Notes: generated from the letters alone by a model not told the origin. Counted from the first letter of the stretch, positions 1 to 8,913 are shown. The stretch is 64,000 nt of DNA from Hyalangium gracile (GCF_020103725.1 NZ_JAHXBG010000004.1:124001-188000), one strand, 5' to 3'. Made by a program: numbers and translations.

Positions 1-30
1 GGGATGTGCTCCCCCTCACCTCGAGTCCGG

Positions 31-750
31 ATGCTTCGCGCCCTGGCGCTGGGGCTGCTGCTCATGGCGCTGCCGGCGGGGGCGGCGGAGCCTCCACGCG
101 TGTTCCTGTGGGCGTGGGAGCGCCCCGAGCAGCTCGACTTCATCGATCCCACTCGGGAGGGCGTCGCCTTTCATGCGGTGACGTTCCAGCTCTCCGGGGA
201 GGCGGTGGTGCCCTATCGCCGCCGGCAGCCGCTGGTGATGCCGGCGGGCACGTACCGGATGGCGGTGATGCGCATCGAGGTGGCTCGGGGAACGACGCTC
301 GGAGAGGCGCAGCGCGCGCGGCTGGTGCGGCTCATCACCGAGCAGGTGCGGCGGCAGTCGCCCGACGCGGTGCAGGTGGACTTCGACGCGCGCGCGTCCG
401 AGCGCCCGTTCTACCGCGCGCTGCTCCAGGAGCTCCGGGCCGCGCTGCCCGAGGGCATGCGCCTGTCGATGACGGCGCTGGCGTCGTGGTGCCTGGACGA
501 TGGCTGGCTGTCGGAGCTGCCGGTGGACGAGGTGGTGCCGATGGTGTTCCGCATGGGCGCGGACACGAAGCGGGTGCGCGCGGAGCTGGGGCGGCGCGGA
601 GACTTCACCGGAGCGCGATGTCATGACAGCGTGGGCTTCGTGACGGACGAGCCTCTGCCCTCGCTGCCTGGCGGGCGCCGCACGTACTGGTTCAACCCTC
701 GGTCCTGGAGCGCCCAGGAGCTGCAACACATTCGGGAGCAGTCGCCATGA
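31..750 (+). CDS. DUF3142-like secreted protein
   Basis: Predicted 239-residue exported protein. The chosen ATG puts a hydrophobic signal peptide (MLRALALGLLLMALPAGAAE) at the very N-terminus; an in-frame ATG at position 4 would add nine residues and cannot be excluded this close to the window edge. The mature part starts with FLWAWERPEQLDF and contains an acidic VQVDFDA strand and a WFNPRSW near the end, a pattern I associate with DUF3142, a family of unknown function with a probable TIM-barrel-like fold. Its stop overlaps the start of the next gene by 4 bp (ATGA), so the two are probably translated together. The exact function is unknown. Confidence 0.7.
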   Translation: MLRALALGLLLMALPAGAAEPPRVFLWAWERPEQLDFIDPTREGVAFHAVTFQLSGEAVVPYRRRQPLVMPAGTYRMAVMRIEVARGTTLGEAQRARLVRLITEQVRRQSPDAVQVDFDARASERPFYRALLQELRAALPEGMRLSMTALASWCLDDGWLSELPVDEVVPMVFRMGADTKRVRAELGRRGDFTGARCHDSVGFVTDEPLPSLPGGRRTYWFNPRSWSAQELQHIREQSP

Positions 751-2822
751 GGTTCCTCATCCAGCGGGCGGTTCTCGCCGTCGCCCTGGCCGTATCCCTG
801 CTGCTCGCCACGCCGAGCGAGGCCTGCGGTCCTGACTGCGGGGCGGAGGAGTCATCGAGTTGGAGAGAGAACCTCACCCCTTGCGTGGAGGGACGTTGGG
901 GGAATCTGGCGTCCGAGGGGCCCGGGTGCCGGGTGCTGGGCTTCCTCTGGATGCGTGGGATGACGCCCGCGGATCAGCAGCTCATCGCCAGCTCGATCAT
1001 CCCCAACGAGCCTTATCCCTCCGCGGACACCACGGCGTGGACGGAGGCTCGCACCTCCGTGGCGGTGCCCGCCGCCGAGGTGACCTCCACGGAGGCCTCG
1101 ATCGGCGACATCTACTTCGCCAACTGCCTGACCGGCGCTTTCCAGCAGGCGGCGAAGACCCTGAACGAGCGCATCGCGAAGTTCGGCGCGGAGAGTCCCG
1201 AGGTGGCCGATTGGACGAGGGCCCAGGACGCGGTGTTCGCGCACTGCGCCGACCCCAGCGCGGCGATGCCCGAGCCGGCCTCCTCCAGTGCTCCGCCGCT
1301 CATTCGAGCCGACCGCGCCTACCAGCTGGCGGCGGCCCTCTTCTACTCGGGGAAGTTCGATGAGGCGATCCAGGAGCTGGACCGGATCGCCACGGACGCG
1401 GCCTCGCCCTGGAAGGGCTGGGCGCGGCTGGTGGCGGTGCGAGCGGTCATCCGCAAGTCCACGTTGAGCGCCAGGAGCGAGGAGGAGAAGCGGGGGCTGC
1501 TGGAGAAAGCTCGCGAGCGGTGCGTGGCCATCGTGAAGGATGCGAGCCTGAAGGACCTCCACCGGCAGACGCGCCAGCTCACGTGGTTCATCGACTACCG
1601 GCTGCGCCCGGACAAGCAGCTCAGCCTGCTGGGCCGGGTGCTGCTGGAGAAGCCGGACGCCAACTTCGGCTATGCGCTGCGCGACTACCTCCAGCTCCGG
1701 AGGCAGGGACTGCCGGCGACGGATGAGCTGTCCACCTTCCTGGAGGTGTTCGAGAAGAAGGAGGACGCCTATCCTCGGGCCGTTGCGCAGTGGAAGAAGT
1801 CGCGCTCGCTGCCGTGGCTGGTGGCGGCGCTGAGCCTGGCGCGAGGCACGGAGCCGGAGCTGCCGGAGCTGCTGGCTCAGAGCGAGGCCGTTCCGAAGGC
1901 CTCGCCCGCATATGTCGCCGTGCATGCGCAGCGAGGGCGGCTGGCGCTCGCGGCGGGGAAATGGGACGCGGCCCGCGCGGAGGTCCTCCCCTTGCTGGCT
2001 GCCGGCGGGGATGCGCTGCCCTGGTCGACGGCTCAGCCGCTGTCGGACATCCTGCGTGAGTCGGCGCTGACGTTCGACGAATGGGCGAAGTACGCGCACC
2101 TCTCGGGGGCCATGGGAGGCTTCTTCAGCAGAGGAGTGCCGCTGGCCCGTTTCACGGATCCGAAGATGCTGGAGGCGCTGAATCCGCACTCTCGCGCGGC
2201 GGTGGTGCTGACAGGGTGGGTTCGCGCGGTGCTGCTGGATCGCTGGGACGAGGAGAAGGCGCTGGAACCTTTCGTGGAGAAGGCAGTGCCGGAGCTGGTG
2301 GCGGATCTGGCGAAGGTGAAGGCCCGGAAGGATCCGGACGAGCGGAAGATGGCGGCGGTGCTGCTGATGCTGAAGTCTCCAGGGCTGTCGGCGCCGGGGC
2401 TCTCCCGGACGGCGTATCTCCGAGAGTACGACTCGTGCGGAGGGAACGGCTGGTGCGCGGAGGAGGCCACCGACTTCTACCAGGGCTGCGACGCGTCGAA
2501 GGGCGCGTGCGGAACGCGCTACATCCCTCCAGCGGAGCGCCGGCAGGTGCTCGCCGAGCGCGAGGCGCTGGCGAAGCTGGGCAAGGCCCCGGAGCTGCTG
2601 ATCCGCTTCACGCTGGACTACGCGAAGCGGCATCCGAACGACGCGCTGGTGCCGGAGGCGCTGCACGAGTCGGTGCGGCAGACGCGCTTCGCGCGCAACT
2701 ACTGCGGCAATTCGGAGGAGGAGGACAAGGCGCGCACTGGCCTGTCGAAGCAGGCCTTCCAGCTCTTGCAGCGCAAGTACGCGAAGACGGAGTGGGCGAA
2801 GAAGACGCCCTACCACTACTGA
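747..2822 (+). CDS. large secreted protein of unknown function
   Basis: 691 residues with a clear signal peptide (hydrophobic residues 6-22, then ATPSEAC). Just after the cleavage region is a Cys cluster (ACGPDCG), and another lies near residues 555-590 (DSCGGNGWC and GCDASKGACG), suggesting disulfides in the periplasm or outside the cell. The middle is helical and Ala/Leu-rich with TPR-like spacing (for example AYQLAAALFYSGKFDEAIQELDRIA near residue 192 onward), so a repeat solenoid is likely, but I cannot assign a family. Translationally coupled to the upstream DUF3142-like gene by a 4-bp overlap, which suggests the two exported proteins act together. It converges on the VOC gene with six bases between the stops. 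Confidence 0.75.
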   Translation: MRFLIQRAVLAVALAVSLLLATPSEACGPDCGAEESSSWRENLTPCVEGRWGNLASEGPGCRVLGFLWMRGMTPADQQLIASSIIPNEPYPSADTTAWTEARTSVAVPAAEVTSTEASIGDIYFANCLTGAFQQAAKTLNERIAKFGAESPEVADWTRAQDAVFAHCADPSAAMPEPASSSAPPLIRADRAYQLAAALFYSGKFDEAIQELDRIATDAASPWKGWARLVAVRAVIRKSTLSARSEEEKRGLLEKARERCVAIVKDASLKDLHRQTRQLTWFIDYRLRPDKQLSLLGRVLLEKPDANFGYALRDYLQLRRQGLPATDELSTFLEVFEKKEDAYPRAVAQWKKSRSLPWLVAALSLARGTEPELPELLAQSEAVPKASPAYVAVHAQRGRLALAAGKWDAARAEVLPLLAAGGDALPWSTAQPLSDILRESALTFDEWAKYAHLSGAMGGFFSRGVPLARFTDPKMLEALNPHSRAAVVLTGWVRAVLLDRWDEEKALEPFVEKAVPELVADLAKVKARKDPDERKMAAVLLMLKSPGLSAPGLSRTAYLREYDSCGGNGWCAEEATDFYQGCDASKGACGTRYIPPAERRQVLAEREALAKLGKAPELLIRFTLDYAKRHPNDALVPEALHESVRQTRFARNYCGNSEEEDKARTGLSKQAFQLLQRKYAKTEWAKKTPYHY

Positions 2823-2828
2823 GGCGCG

Positions 2829-3239
2829 TCAGCTCCCGGCGAGCTCGTCATAGCCACGGCCCTTGAACTCGAGGAGGCAGAGGCCGTGGCCGAAGGGGTC
2901 GGCCAGCAGGGCGATGCGGCCCCACTCCTGCTCCTTGATGCCTTGCTCCACGGTGGCGCCGTGCGCCTGGGCTCGCTGGACCGCGGCGTCGAGCCCGGTG
3001 ACGACGAAGTCCAGGTGGACCGGCGTCCAGTGCCGACGATAGTCCCGGGGGGAGGGTGCGGCTGCGGTGGCCTGGCTCCCCGCGGGCTTGGCGAGGATGT
3101 CGATGGGAGAGGTGGCGCCGAGCAGCTCCGCCGCCTTGTCTCCGAAGCGGCGCCCGAGCTTCAGCCCGAGTCCCTGCGTGTAGAACGCGATCCCCTTCTC
3201 CAGGTCATCGACATCGATACAGACGCGCAGCTCGAGCAT
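2829..3239 (-). CDS. VOC (glyoxalase/bleomycin-resistance) family protein
   Basis: 136 residues, the usual size of a single-module VOC protein made of two beta-alpha-beta-beta-beta units. It opens with RVCIDVDDLEKGIAFYTQGLGL, typical of VOC unit 1, and the second unit has HLDFVVTGLDAAVQRAQAHGA followed by LADPFGHGLCLLEF. Metal ligands would be expected near His102-type positions (HLDF), in the GHGLCL strand and at the final Glu, so a metal-dependent lyase, dioxygenase or binding protein are all possible. It lies just downstream of the NtrC-type regulator on the same strand (13-bp gap) and may be co-transcribed with it. The substrate is unknown. Confidence 0.85.
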   Translation of the reverse strand: MLELRVCIDVDDLEKGIAFYTQGLGLKLGRRFGDKAAELLGATSPIDILAKPAGSQATAAAPSPRDYRRHWTPVHLDFVVTGLDAAVQRAQAHGATVEQGIKEQEWGRIALLADPFGHGLCLLEFKGRGYDELAGS

Positions 3240-3252
3240 GGCCTCGAGCGTG

Positions 3253-4647
3253 TCACACCAGCCCGTGCTCTTCGAGCTTGTTGTAGAGGGTGCGGCGGCT
3301 GATGCCGAGCAGCCGCGCCGCGAGCGTCCGGTTGTCGCCGGCCCGCTTCAGGGCATCCAACAGGGCCTGCCGCTCGGTGTCCCGGCGTTGAGACTCCAGC
3401 GTCTTGGGCTCGCTGCCCGAAGAGGAGGCCACCGGAGCCGAGGCACTCGGAGGCGCCGCCTGCGTGGCGGTGGGCATCAACCCGGGCTGCCGTGCCAGCT
3501 CGCGTGCCACGTCCTCCCCCGTGAGGGTTGGACCGTCCGAGAGCACCACCAGCCGCTCCATGAAGTTCTGGAGCTGGCGCACGTTGCCCGGCCAGGGCTG
3601 GGCCTGCAGCGCCTGGAGCGCATCGGCTGAGAGGGTGAAGGGCTGCCGCCCGTTGGCCTTGGCGTGCACCTCCAGGAAGTGTCGGGCCAGGGGCTCGGTG
3701 TCCTCCGGGCGGGCCCTCAGCGGCGGCAGCCACACCGGCACCACGTTGAGCCGGTAGAAGAGGTCCTCTCGGAACTCTCCCTTCTTCACCATCTCCTCGA
3801 GCGGCCGGTGCGTGGCCGCCACGAAGCGCACGTCCACCTTCAGCGTCTGCGTGCCGCCTAGCCGCTCGAACTCCTTCTCCTGTATCAGCCGCAGCAGCTT
3901 CACCTGCACGTGCGGGGTGATGTCGCCAATCTCGTCCAGGAAGAGCGTGCCGCCGTTCGCCAGCTCCACCCGGCCCGGCTTGCGCGTGGCCGCTCCGGTG
4001 AAGGCGCCCTTCTCGTAGCCGAACAGCTCGCTCTCCAGCAGCGTCTCCGGCAGCGCCGCGCAGTGCAGCTTCACGAAGGGGCCGCTCCGGCGCGGGCTCG
4101 CGTCGTGCACCACCTTGGCGGCCAGCTCCTTGCCCGTGCCGGACTCGCCGCGCAGCAGCACCGTGGCCGTGCCCGCCGCCGCGCGCGTCAGCAGCGCCTC
4201 CACCTCCGCCATCGCGGTGCCGCGGCCCACGAAGGCGCTCGTCTTCAGCGGCGAGCGCTCCGCGTCTCCCTGCGCGCGCAGGAGCGCCTTGCGGATGGTG
4301 AAGAGGATCTCCTCGCGGTCGAACGGCTTGAGGATGAAGTCCGCCGCGCCCGCCTTCATGGCCTCCACGGCCATGGGCACCGTGCCGTGCGCGGTGATGA
4401 GCACCACCGGCACGTCCGCGTACGCGCGCGTCACCTCGGCCAGCAATTCCAGGCCGCTCATGCCGGGCATCCGCACGTCGCTCACCACCACGTCGATGGG
4501 CTTCTGCCCCAGCACGGCGAGCGCCTCCGCCCCGCTCTTCGTGGTGTGCACCGTGAGCCCCGCCTGCGCCAGCAACGCGCCGAGCACCTTGGCCACGGCG
4601 GGGTCATCGTCCACCAGCAACACGCTTCCCTTCAGCGGCTCGGCCAC
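3253..4647 (-). CDS. NtrC-family sigma-54-dependent response regulator
   Basis: 464 residues in the classical three-domain order. A receiver domain (about 1-125) has the acidic pocket DDD at 13-15, phospho-acceptor Asp57 in VVSDVRMPG, Thr in LITAHG and Lys in LKPF. The AAA+ domain (about 140-370) carries Walker A GESGTGKE, the sigma-54 contact loop GAFTGA, Walker B GGTLFLDEIGD and the arginine-finger region FREDLFYRLNV. A Fis-type helix-turn-helix ends the protein (NRTLAARLLGISRRTLYNKL). It therefore activates sigma-54 promoters on phosphorylation. Its start overlaps the 3' end of the kinase gene by 16 bp, so the two form a translationally coupled two-component operon. Target promoters are not identifiable here. 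Confidence 0.95.
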   Translation of the reverse strand: MAEPLKGSVLLVDDDPAVAKVLGALLAQAGLTVHTTKSGAEALAVLGQKPIDVVVSDVRMPGMSGLELLAEVTRAYADVPVVLITAHGTVPMAVEAMKAGAADFILKPFDREEILFTIRKALLRAQGDAERSPLKTSAFVGRGTAMAEVEALLTRAAAGTATVLLRGESGTGKELAAKVVHDASPRRSGPFVKLHCAALPETLLESELFGYEKGAFTGAATRKPGRVELANGGTLFLDEIGDITPHVQVKLLRLIQEKEFERLGGTQTLKVDVRFVAATHRPLEEMVKKGEFREDLFYRLNVVPVWLPPLRARPEDTEPLARHFLEVHAKANGRQPFTLSADALQALQAQPWPGNVRQLQNFMERLVVLSDGPTLTGEDVARELARQPGLMPTATQAAPPSASAPVASSSGSEPKTLESQRRDTERQALLDALKRAGDNRTLAARLLGISRRTLYNKLEEHGLV

Positions 4648-6185
4648 GGTGCTCCTTCTCCTGGGGCGGGTGCGCCCTCGGGCGCCCCCGGGGCGGGCAG
4701 GCGCAGGCTCACGATGGTACCCCGGCCCTCCCGGCTCGTCAGCGACACCTCGCCGCCGTGCGCCTCCACCACCCGTCGCACGAACGCCAGCCCCAGCCCG
4801 CTGCCCGAGGCCTTCGTCGTGAAGAACTCGTCGAAGGCCCGCTCGCGCGTGCGAGCGTCCATGCCCTCGCCCGTGTCCTCCACCCGCACCAGCACCCCGG
4901 CTCCCTCCTGGGCTTCACGCTGGGTGCGCACCGTCACCGTGCCGCCCTGAGGCATGGCCTCGCAGGCGTTGCGCACCAGGTTCTCCAGGGCGTTGGCCAG
5001 CAAGTCATAGTCTCCGGCGCACCGGGGCAGCGGCTCCTCCAGCGCGCGCTCGAACTTCACGTTGGCGTACCCGGCGAAGGCCTGGAGCGACAGCACGTCC
5101 TCCACCAGCCGGTTCATGTCCAGGGGGCGGGGCAGGGGCTCCACCCGCCCCAGGCGCTGGTAGGTGCTCACCACCCGGTCCAGTCGCTCCACCTGCTCCA
5201 GCAGCAGGTCCAGGAACTCGCCCTTGTCGTCCCAGGGGCGCTTCTGCGCGTGCTCCTCCTTGAGGAACTGCGCGGCGCCCTTGAGCGCGGCGATGGGGTT
5301 CTTCAAGTCATGCGCCATCTGCGCCGAGAAGCGGCCCAGGGTGGCCAGGCGCTCCAGGCGCTCGCGCTGGGTGACGAAGGCGCTCACGCCTCGGCGCGCG
5401 GCGGCCAGCAGGGCGAAGGTGATGGCGGCGGTGCCCACCACGAGCGCGCCCTGCTCGGCGGCGAAGAGGCGGAAGACGACGAGGTAGGCCAGCACGCCCA
5501 CCACCGTCAGCGTCACCGCGTACAGCGCCGAGCCGCTGGACAGGTCCTTGCCGAAGAGGTGGAAGCGCAGGGCCACGGTGGCCATCACCGGCAGCCCGAG
5601 CAGGGTGCCCAGGGTGCCCAGCCGGGGCGCGTTGAGGCCCAGGTCGGCCATCAGGTCCGTGCCGGGCAGCGCCACCAGGAGCACCAGGCCCAGCAGGAGC
5701 AGGGCCGTGCGGATGCGCTCCTCGAGCCGGAGCGCGCGGCGCAGGTGCAGCAGCAGCAGCCCCCATCCCACGCCCAGCAGCAGGGTGACGAGCGCCAGCG
5801 TGAGCCGAGCAAACGTGAGCGAGGTGGCGCGCACCGCCATCCACGGAGAGCCCAGCGCGGACAGGGCCACGGCGGCGAACAGGCCGAAGATGCCGTAGGT
5901 GGCGTAGATGACCACGGCGAAGCGGCGGCGCTGCCCGGTGAAGGCGAGGATGAAGTGGAGCGCGCACGGCGCCGTCATCACCGTGGTGCTGAGGGCGACG
6001 AGCCGCCAGCCCTCCTCGCCGGAGACGCCGTAGGCGAAGTGGGCGAAGTTCCACGTGGACAGCGCGATGGACAGCAGGGACAGGGGCAGGGCCAGGGGGC
6101 TCCTGCCCACGCGCGCCAGCGCCAGCCCCGCCAGCGCGAGCTGCCCCGCGCAGGCGGCGAGGCTCAGCCAGGCCAGCTCACTCAT
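4632..6185 (-). CDS. membrane sensor histidine kinase
   Basis: 517 residues from the chosen ATG (MSELAWL), which starts directly at the membrane domain and has a purine-rich GCAGGAG upstream; a longer open frame to 6401 runs through the repeat element and is not believed. Residues 1-265 hold about seven to nine hydrophobic helices, an integral-membrane sensor like those of 7TM/MASE-type kinases. HisKA follows with His292 in MAHDLKNPIAAL, then HATPase_c with N box (ENLVRNACEAM), G1 box (DTGEGMD) and G2 (GSGLGLAFV). The downstream gene is its cognate NtrC-type regulator, overlapping by 16 bp. The signal is unknown. Confidence 0.92.
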   Translation of the reverse strand: MSELAWLSLAACAGQLALAGLALARVGRSPLALPLSLLSIALSTWNFAHFAYGVSGEEGWRLVALSTTVMTAPCALHFILAFTGQRRRFAVVIYATYGIFGLFAAVALSALGSPWMAVRATSLTFARLTLALVTLLLGVGWGLLLLHLRRALRLEERIRTALLLLGLVLLVALPGTDLMADLGLNAPRLGTLGTLLGLPVMATVALRFHLFGKDLSSGSALYAVTLTVVGVLAYLVVFRLFAAEQGALVVGTAAITFALLAAARRGVSAFVTQRERLERLATLGRFSAQMAHDLKNPIAALKGAAQFLKEEHAQKRPWDDKGEFLDLLLEQVERLDRVVSTYQRLGRVEPLPRPLDMNRLVEDVLSLQAFAGYANVKFERALEEPLPRCAGDYDLLANALENLVRNACEAMPQGGTVTVRTQREAQEGAGVLVRVEDTGEGMDARTRERAFDEFFTTKASGSGLGLAFVRRVVEAHGGEVSLTSREGRGTIVSLRLPAPGAPEGAPAPGEGAPWPSR

Positions 6186-6311
6186 CTCCTGCTCCTGCGG
6201 TTGGCGGACAAGCCCTGCTCCCTTCCGCGCCATCCTAATAGGAAACGGTCGTGGCTCTTTGCCCAGGGCTGCCGCGGTCGCCGCCGCGCCCACCTCGGCC
6301 CCGGTGGCGGC

Positions 6312-6452
6312 GGCGCCTGCGCCAGGGGAACGGCCTGGCAAGGGAGGCGCCCTGTGCGCGGACCGGTAGCGAACTGGTATGACAAGCAGACCAGTTCGCA
6401 CAGACTGCGCCCGGCAGGAGGGCGGACCGGACTCGGGCCTCTGCCCGGTTCA
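6312..6452 (+). repeat. dispersed ~140-bp palindromic element, copy 1
   Basis: Copy 1 of three in the window. It lies in the divergent gap between the histidine-kinase gene and the truncated AraC-like gene. The core is a perfect inverted repeat with 10-bp arms, GCGAACTGGT (6369-6378) and ACCAGTTCGC (6390-6399), around the spacer ATGACAAGCAG. Similarity to copy 2 reaches well beyond the palindrome: upstream, GCCAGGGG...GCCTGGC...AGGGAGG.GCCCTGTGCG; downstream, CCGGC.GGAGGGCGG. The arms contain AACTGGT and ACCAGTT, the half-sites of FadR/GntR-type operators. It could be a mobile REP/MITE-like repeat, an operator array or both. Confidence 0.8.
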
Positions 6453-6478
6453 CGCCGATGGTAGAGTCTCGACCCGGG

Positions 6479-7210
6479 ATGTCCGGGACACGCTTGCACT
6501 CCCAAGGAAGTGCAAGCGAGCTTCGGCCCGGCGAGGACTGGGTCGACGTCTCCCGCGACTCGGCCACGGGCATCGAGACCATCCGCGCCCACTTCACCGG
6601 CCATGCGTACGATCCCCACTTCCATGACGCGTCCCTCGTCGGAGTGACGGAGCAGGGGCTCCAGGAGTTCTCCTGCCGCCGGGCGCTCCATCGCAGCACA
6701 CCCGGGCGGGTCATCCTCATCGAGCCGGGAGAGACCCACGACGGCAACGCCCCGGACGAGGCGGGCTTCACGTACTTGATGCTCTACCTGGATGCCTCCT
6801 GGCTCGCTAAGGCCTGCACCCGGGCGGCGGACGGTGCCTTCCCACACCACCAGGCAGGCTTCCGTGCCACGCTCAACGATGAGCCTCGGCTGGCCGCCGT
6901 CATCCGCCGGGCCTTCTCGAGGCTCCACGCGCCGGAGTCCCGCCTCGCGCGAGATGAGGCCCTGGACTCCCTGGCCGCGGCGCTCAATCCGCACCTCGGC
7001 GCGTCCGTCGTGGCCAGGGTGGGAGCTCTGTGGAGGAGACCGGGAGAACCGGGCGAGCCCGGAAATACTTCGTCACAATCACGAAACAAGCGTGTCACGA
7101 CTCCCAGGCAGGGTGTCCCCTCGCAGCACCAGCGTCGGCAGGGAGCCGACCGGGTCCGAGGGCCGCATTGCCCTTCAGGGAGAGTCGTATGCACGGAGTT
7201 TCGCGACTGA
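6479..7210 (+). pseudogene. truncated AraC-family regulator (N-terminal domain only)
   Basis: The first ~180 codons match the cupin-like AraC_binding domain: a HFHD motif (PHFHDASLVGVTEQG), then GRVILIEPGETHDG and a YLMLYLD strand. A complete AraC protein would continue with about 100 residues carrying two helix-turn-helix motifs, but after ...LAAALNPHLGA the frame runs into Arg/Pro/Gly-rich sequence with no HTH and overlaps the start of the cotH gene. I read it as a regulator that lost its DNA-binding domain; the conserved part ends near 7020. A second ATG at 6458 is possible. It points toward the CotH operon, so the intact ancestor may have regulated that operon. Confidence 0.65.
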
Positions 7211-8913
7211 GCGCGCTGGCCGCGCTCGTGTGCCTCACTGCCGCCTGCGGTGATGGTCGGCCAGAGGGTTGGACTGACGAGACGCACGGCAAGAAAGCCA
7301 AGCCTGCCTACGACGTCGTCTTTCCTTCGGAGCAGGTCCAGCGGCTCGACATCGCCATCTCCGCCGAGGACTGGCAGGCGATGCAGGACGACATGACGGA
7401 CATGCTGGGCGCGTTCGGCGTGGGCGGAGGCCCCGGCGGTGGCGGCCCTGGCGGCGGTGGGGGTGGCGGTCCGCTCCCGCCCGAGCTGGCAGCGGCCTGC
7501 CAGGACAAGGCGGAGGGTGCCACCTGCAGCGCCACCTTCAACGGAAACACCTTCACCTCCACTTGCGGCAAGTCCCCGGATGGGGCGGCGCTCGTGTGCA
7601 CTCCTCGCGGCGGAGGAGGTGGTGGCGGTGGTGGTGGGGGTCCGCTCCCGCCAGAGCTGACAGCGGTCTGCCAGGACAAGGCGGAGGGCGCCACCTGCAG
7701 CGCCACGTTGAACGGCAACACCTTCAGCTCCACCTGCACCAGGTCCCCGGATGGGGCGGCGCTCCTGTGCGCGCCTCAGGGGGGCGCCATCGGCGGTGGC
7801 GGCGGCGGCGGTGGCGTGGACCTCGTGCCTCGCACCCCCGTGTATGTGCGCTCGACGGTGCGGTTCAACGGCAAGACGTGGTGGCACGTGGGCGTCCGCT
7901 ACAAGGGCAACTCCACGCTGTCGAGCGGCTGGCGCTCCGGCGTGGGCAAGCTGCCCTTCCGGCTCAACTTCGACAAGTTCGAGGACGAGCACCCCGAGAT
8001 CGACGGCCAGCACTTCCACGGCTTCAGCAAGCTGTCCCTCTCCAGCAACCAGGGGGATGCCTCGTACATCCGGGACCACGTGGCCTCGAGCACCTTCCGC
8101 GCGGCCGGAGTGCCGGCGGCGCACACGGGCTTCATGGCCGTGTACGTGGACCACGGCAACGGGCCCGAGTACTTCGGCCTCTACACGGTCGCCGAGGATC
8201 CCCAGGACTCGCTGCTCGACACCCACTTCGGCAACCACGATGGCGCGCTCTACGAGGCGGACGGCGTCGGCGCCCGGTTCAAGACGTTCGACCAGGCCTC
8301 CTTCGAGGCGCAGTCGGATGCCGCCGAGCTGGGCTGGGAGAGCGTGGAGGCCGCCATCGCCGCGCTGAACGCCGACCGCGGCGACGCGGCGGCCTGGCGC
8401 GCGGGCCTCGAGGCCCGCATGGACGTGGACGGCTTCCTCCAATGGCTCGCCATCAACACGGTGCTGGCCAACTGGGACAGCTACGGCTCCATGCCGCACA
8501 ACTACTACCTCTACGCGAACCCCGAGAACGGGAACCGGCTGCACTGGATCACCTGGGACCACAACCTGTCCCTGTCGGCCGGCCGGACGAGCTCGCTGAC
8601 GCACTCCAATGTGACGGCGGACTGGCCGCTCATCCGCTACCTCCTGGACGATCCGACGTACCGGGCCAGGTACGAGCAGTTCGCGCGCGAGTCGATCACC
8701 GGCCCCCTCTCGGCGGCGGCGATGCAGGAGCGCATGCGGCAGGCGCATGAGCTCATCGCCCCCTGGGTGGCGGGAGAGAACGCCGAGGTGCAGGGCTTCA
8801 CCTATACCAGCGCGCAGCAGTTCCAGGACTCCCTCACCGGCACGTCGGGCCTGCTCCAGTTCGCCGAGCAGCGCGAGGCGGCGGTGCGCACCACCTTCGG
8901 CACCGCCCCATGA
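7189..8913 (+). CDS. CotH-kinase family lipoprotein with duplicated Cys modules
   Basis: 574 residues. The ATG at 7189 follows a GGGAGAG ribosome-binding site and gives a lipoprotein signal with lipobox LTAAC, so it should be anchored in a membrane. The CotH core (from ~residue 215) shows YKGNSTL, RLNFDKFED, KLSLSSNQGD.SYIRDH, YFGLYTVAEDP, GALYEADG and WDHNLS, the pattern of CotH protein kinases, which are atypical kinases that phosphorylate spore-coat proteins in Bacillus. Between the first strand and this core sit Gly-rich linkers and two near-identical ~50-residue four-Cys modules (PLPPEL..CQDKAEGATCSAT...STC..SPDGAALLC). It heads an operon; the next gene overlaps by 4 bp. Confidence 0.9.
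   Translation: MHGVSRLSALAALVCLTAACGDGRPEGWTDETHGKKAKPAYDVVFPSEQVQRLDIAISAEDWQAMQDDMTDMLGAFGVGGGPGGGGPGGGGGGGPLPPELAAACQDKAEGATCSATFNGNTFTSTCGKSPDGAALVCTPRGGGGGGGGGGGPLPPELTAVCQDKAEGATCSATLNGNTFSSTCTRSPDGAALLCAPQGGAIGGGGGGGGVDLVPRTPVYVRSTVRFNGKTWWHVGVRYKGNSTLSSGWRSGVGKLPFRLNFDKFEDEHPEIDGQHFHGFSKLSLSSNQGDASYIRDHVASSTFRAAGVPAAHTGFMAVYVDHGNGPEYFGLYTVAEDPQDSLLDTHFGNHDGALYEADGVGARFKTFDQASFEAQSDAAELGWESVEAAIAALNADRGDAAAWRAGLEARMDVDGFLQWLAINTVLANWDSYGSMPHNYYLYANPENGNRLHWITWDHNLSLSAGRTSSLTHSNVTADWPLIRYLLDDPTYRARYEQFARESITGPLSAAAMQERMRQAHELIAPWVAGENAEVQGFTYTSAQQFQDSLTGTSGLLQFAEQREAAVRTTFGTAP

Noticed and set aside
6371-6397. A conserved NWYDKQTSS-like peptide read from each palindromic element
   Set aside because: Because the core is a palindrome in frame, it gives similar peptides from either strand (NWYDKHTS and NWYACHTS in copy 3). 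The reading is a by-product of the DNA symmetry; there is no start or common frame context.
6186-6401. N-terminal extension of the histidine kinase up to 6401
   Set aside because: It would be coded by the dispersed element and is Arg/Pro/Gly-rich; the ATG at 6185 starts exactly at the membrane domain.
4758-6464. A 568-codon open frame on the plus strand opposite the histidine kinase
   Set aside because: It is rich in Gln, His, Arg and Gly, has no domain, and mirrors the kinase gene; third-position GC bias keeps antisense frames open in this genome. The same applies to the long frames opposite the MshEN protein (18931-21732), the M16 protease (48345-50315), the coiled-coil gene (50305-52842) and the CXXCH gene (31611-33983).
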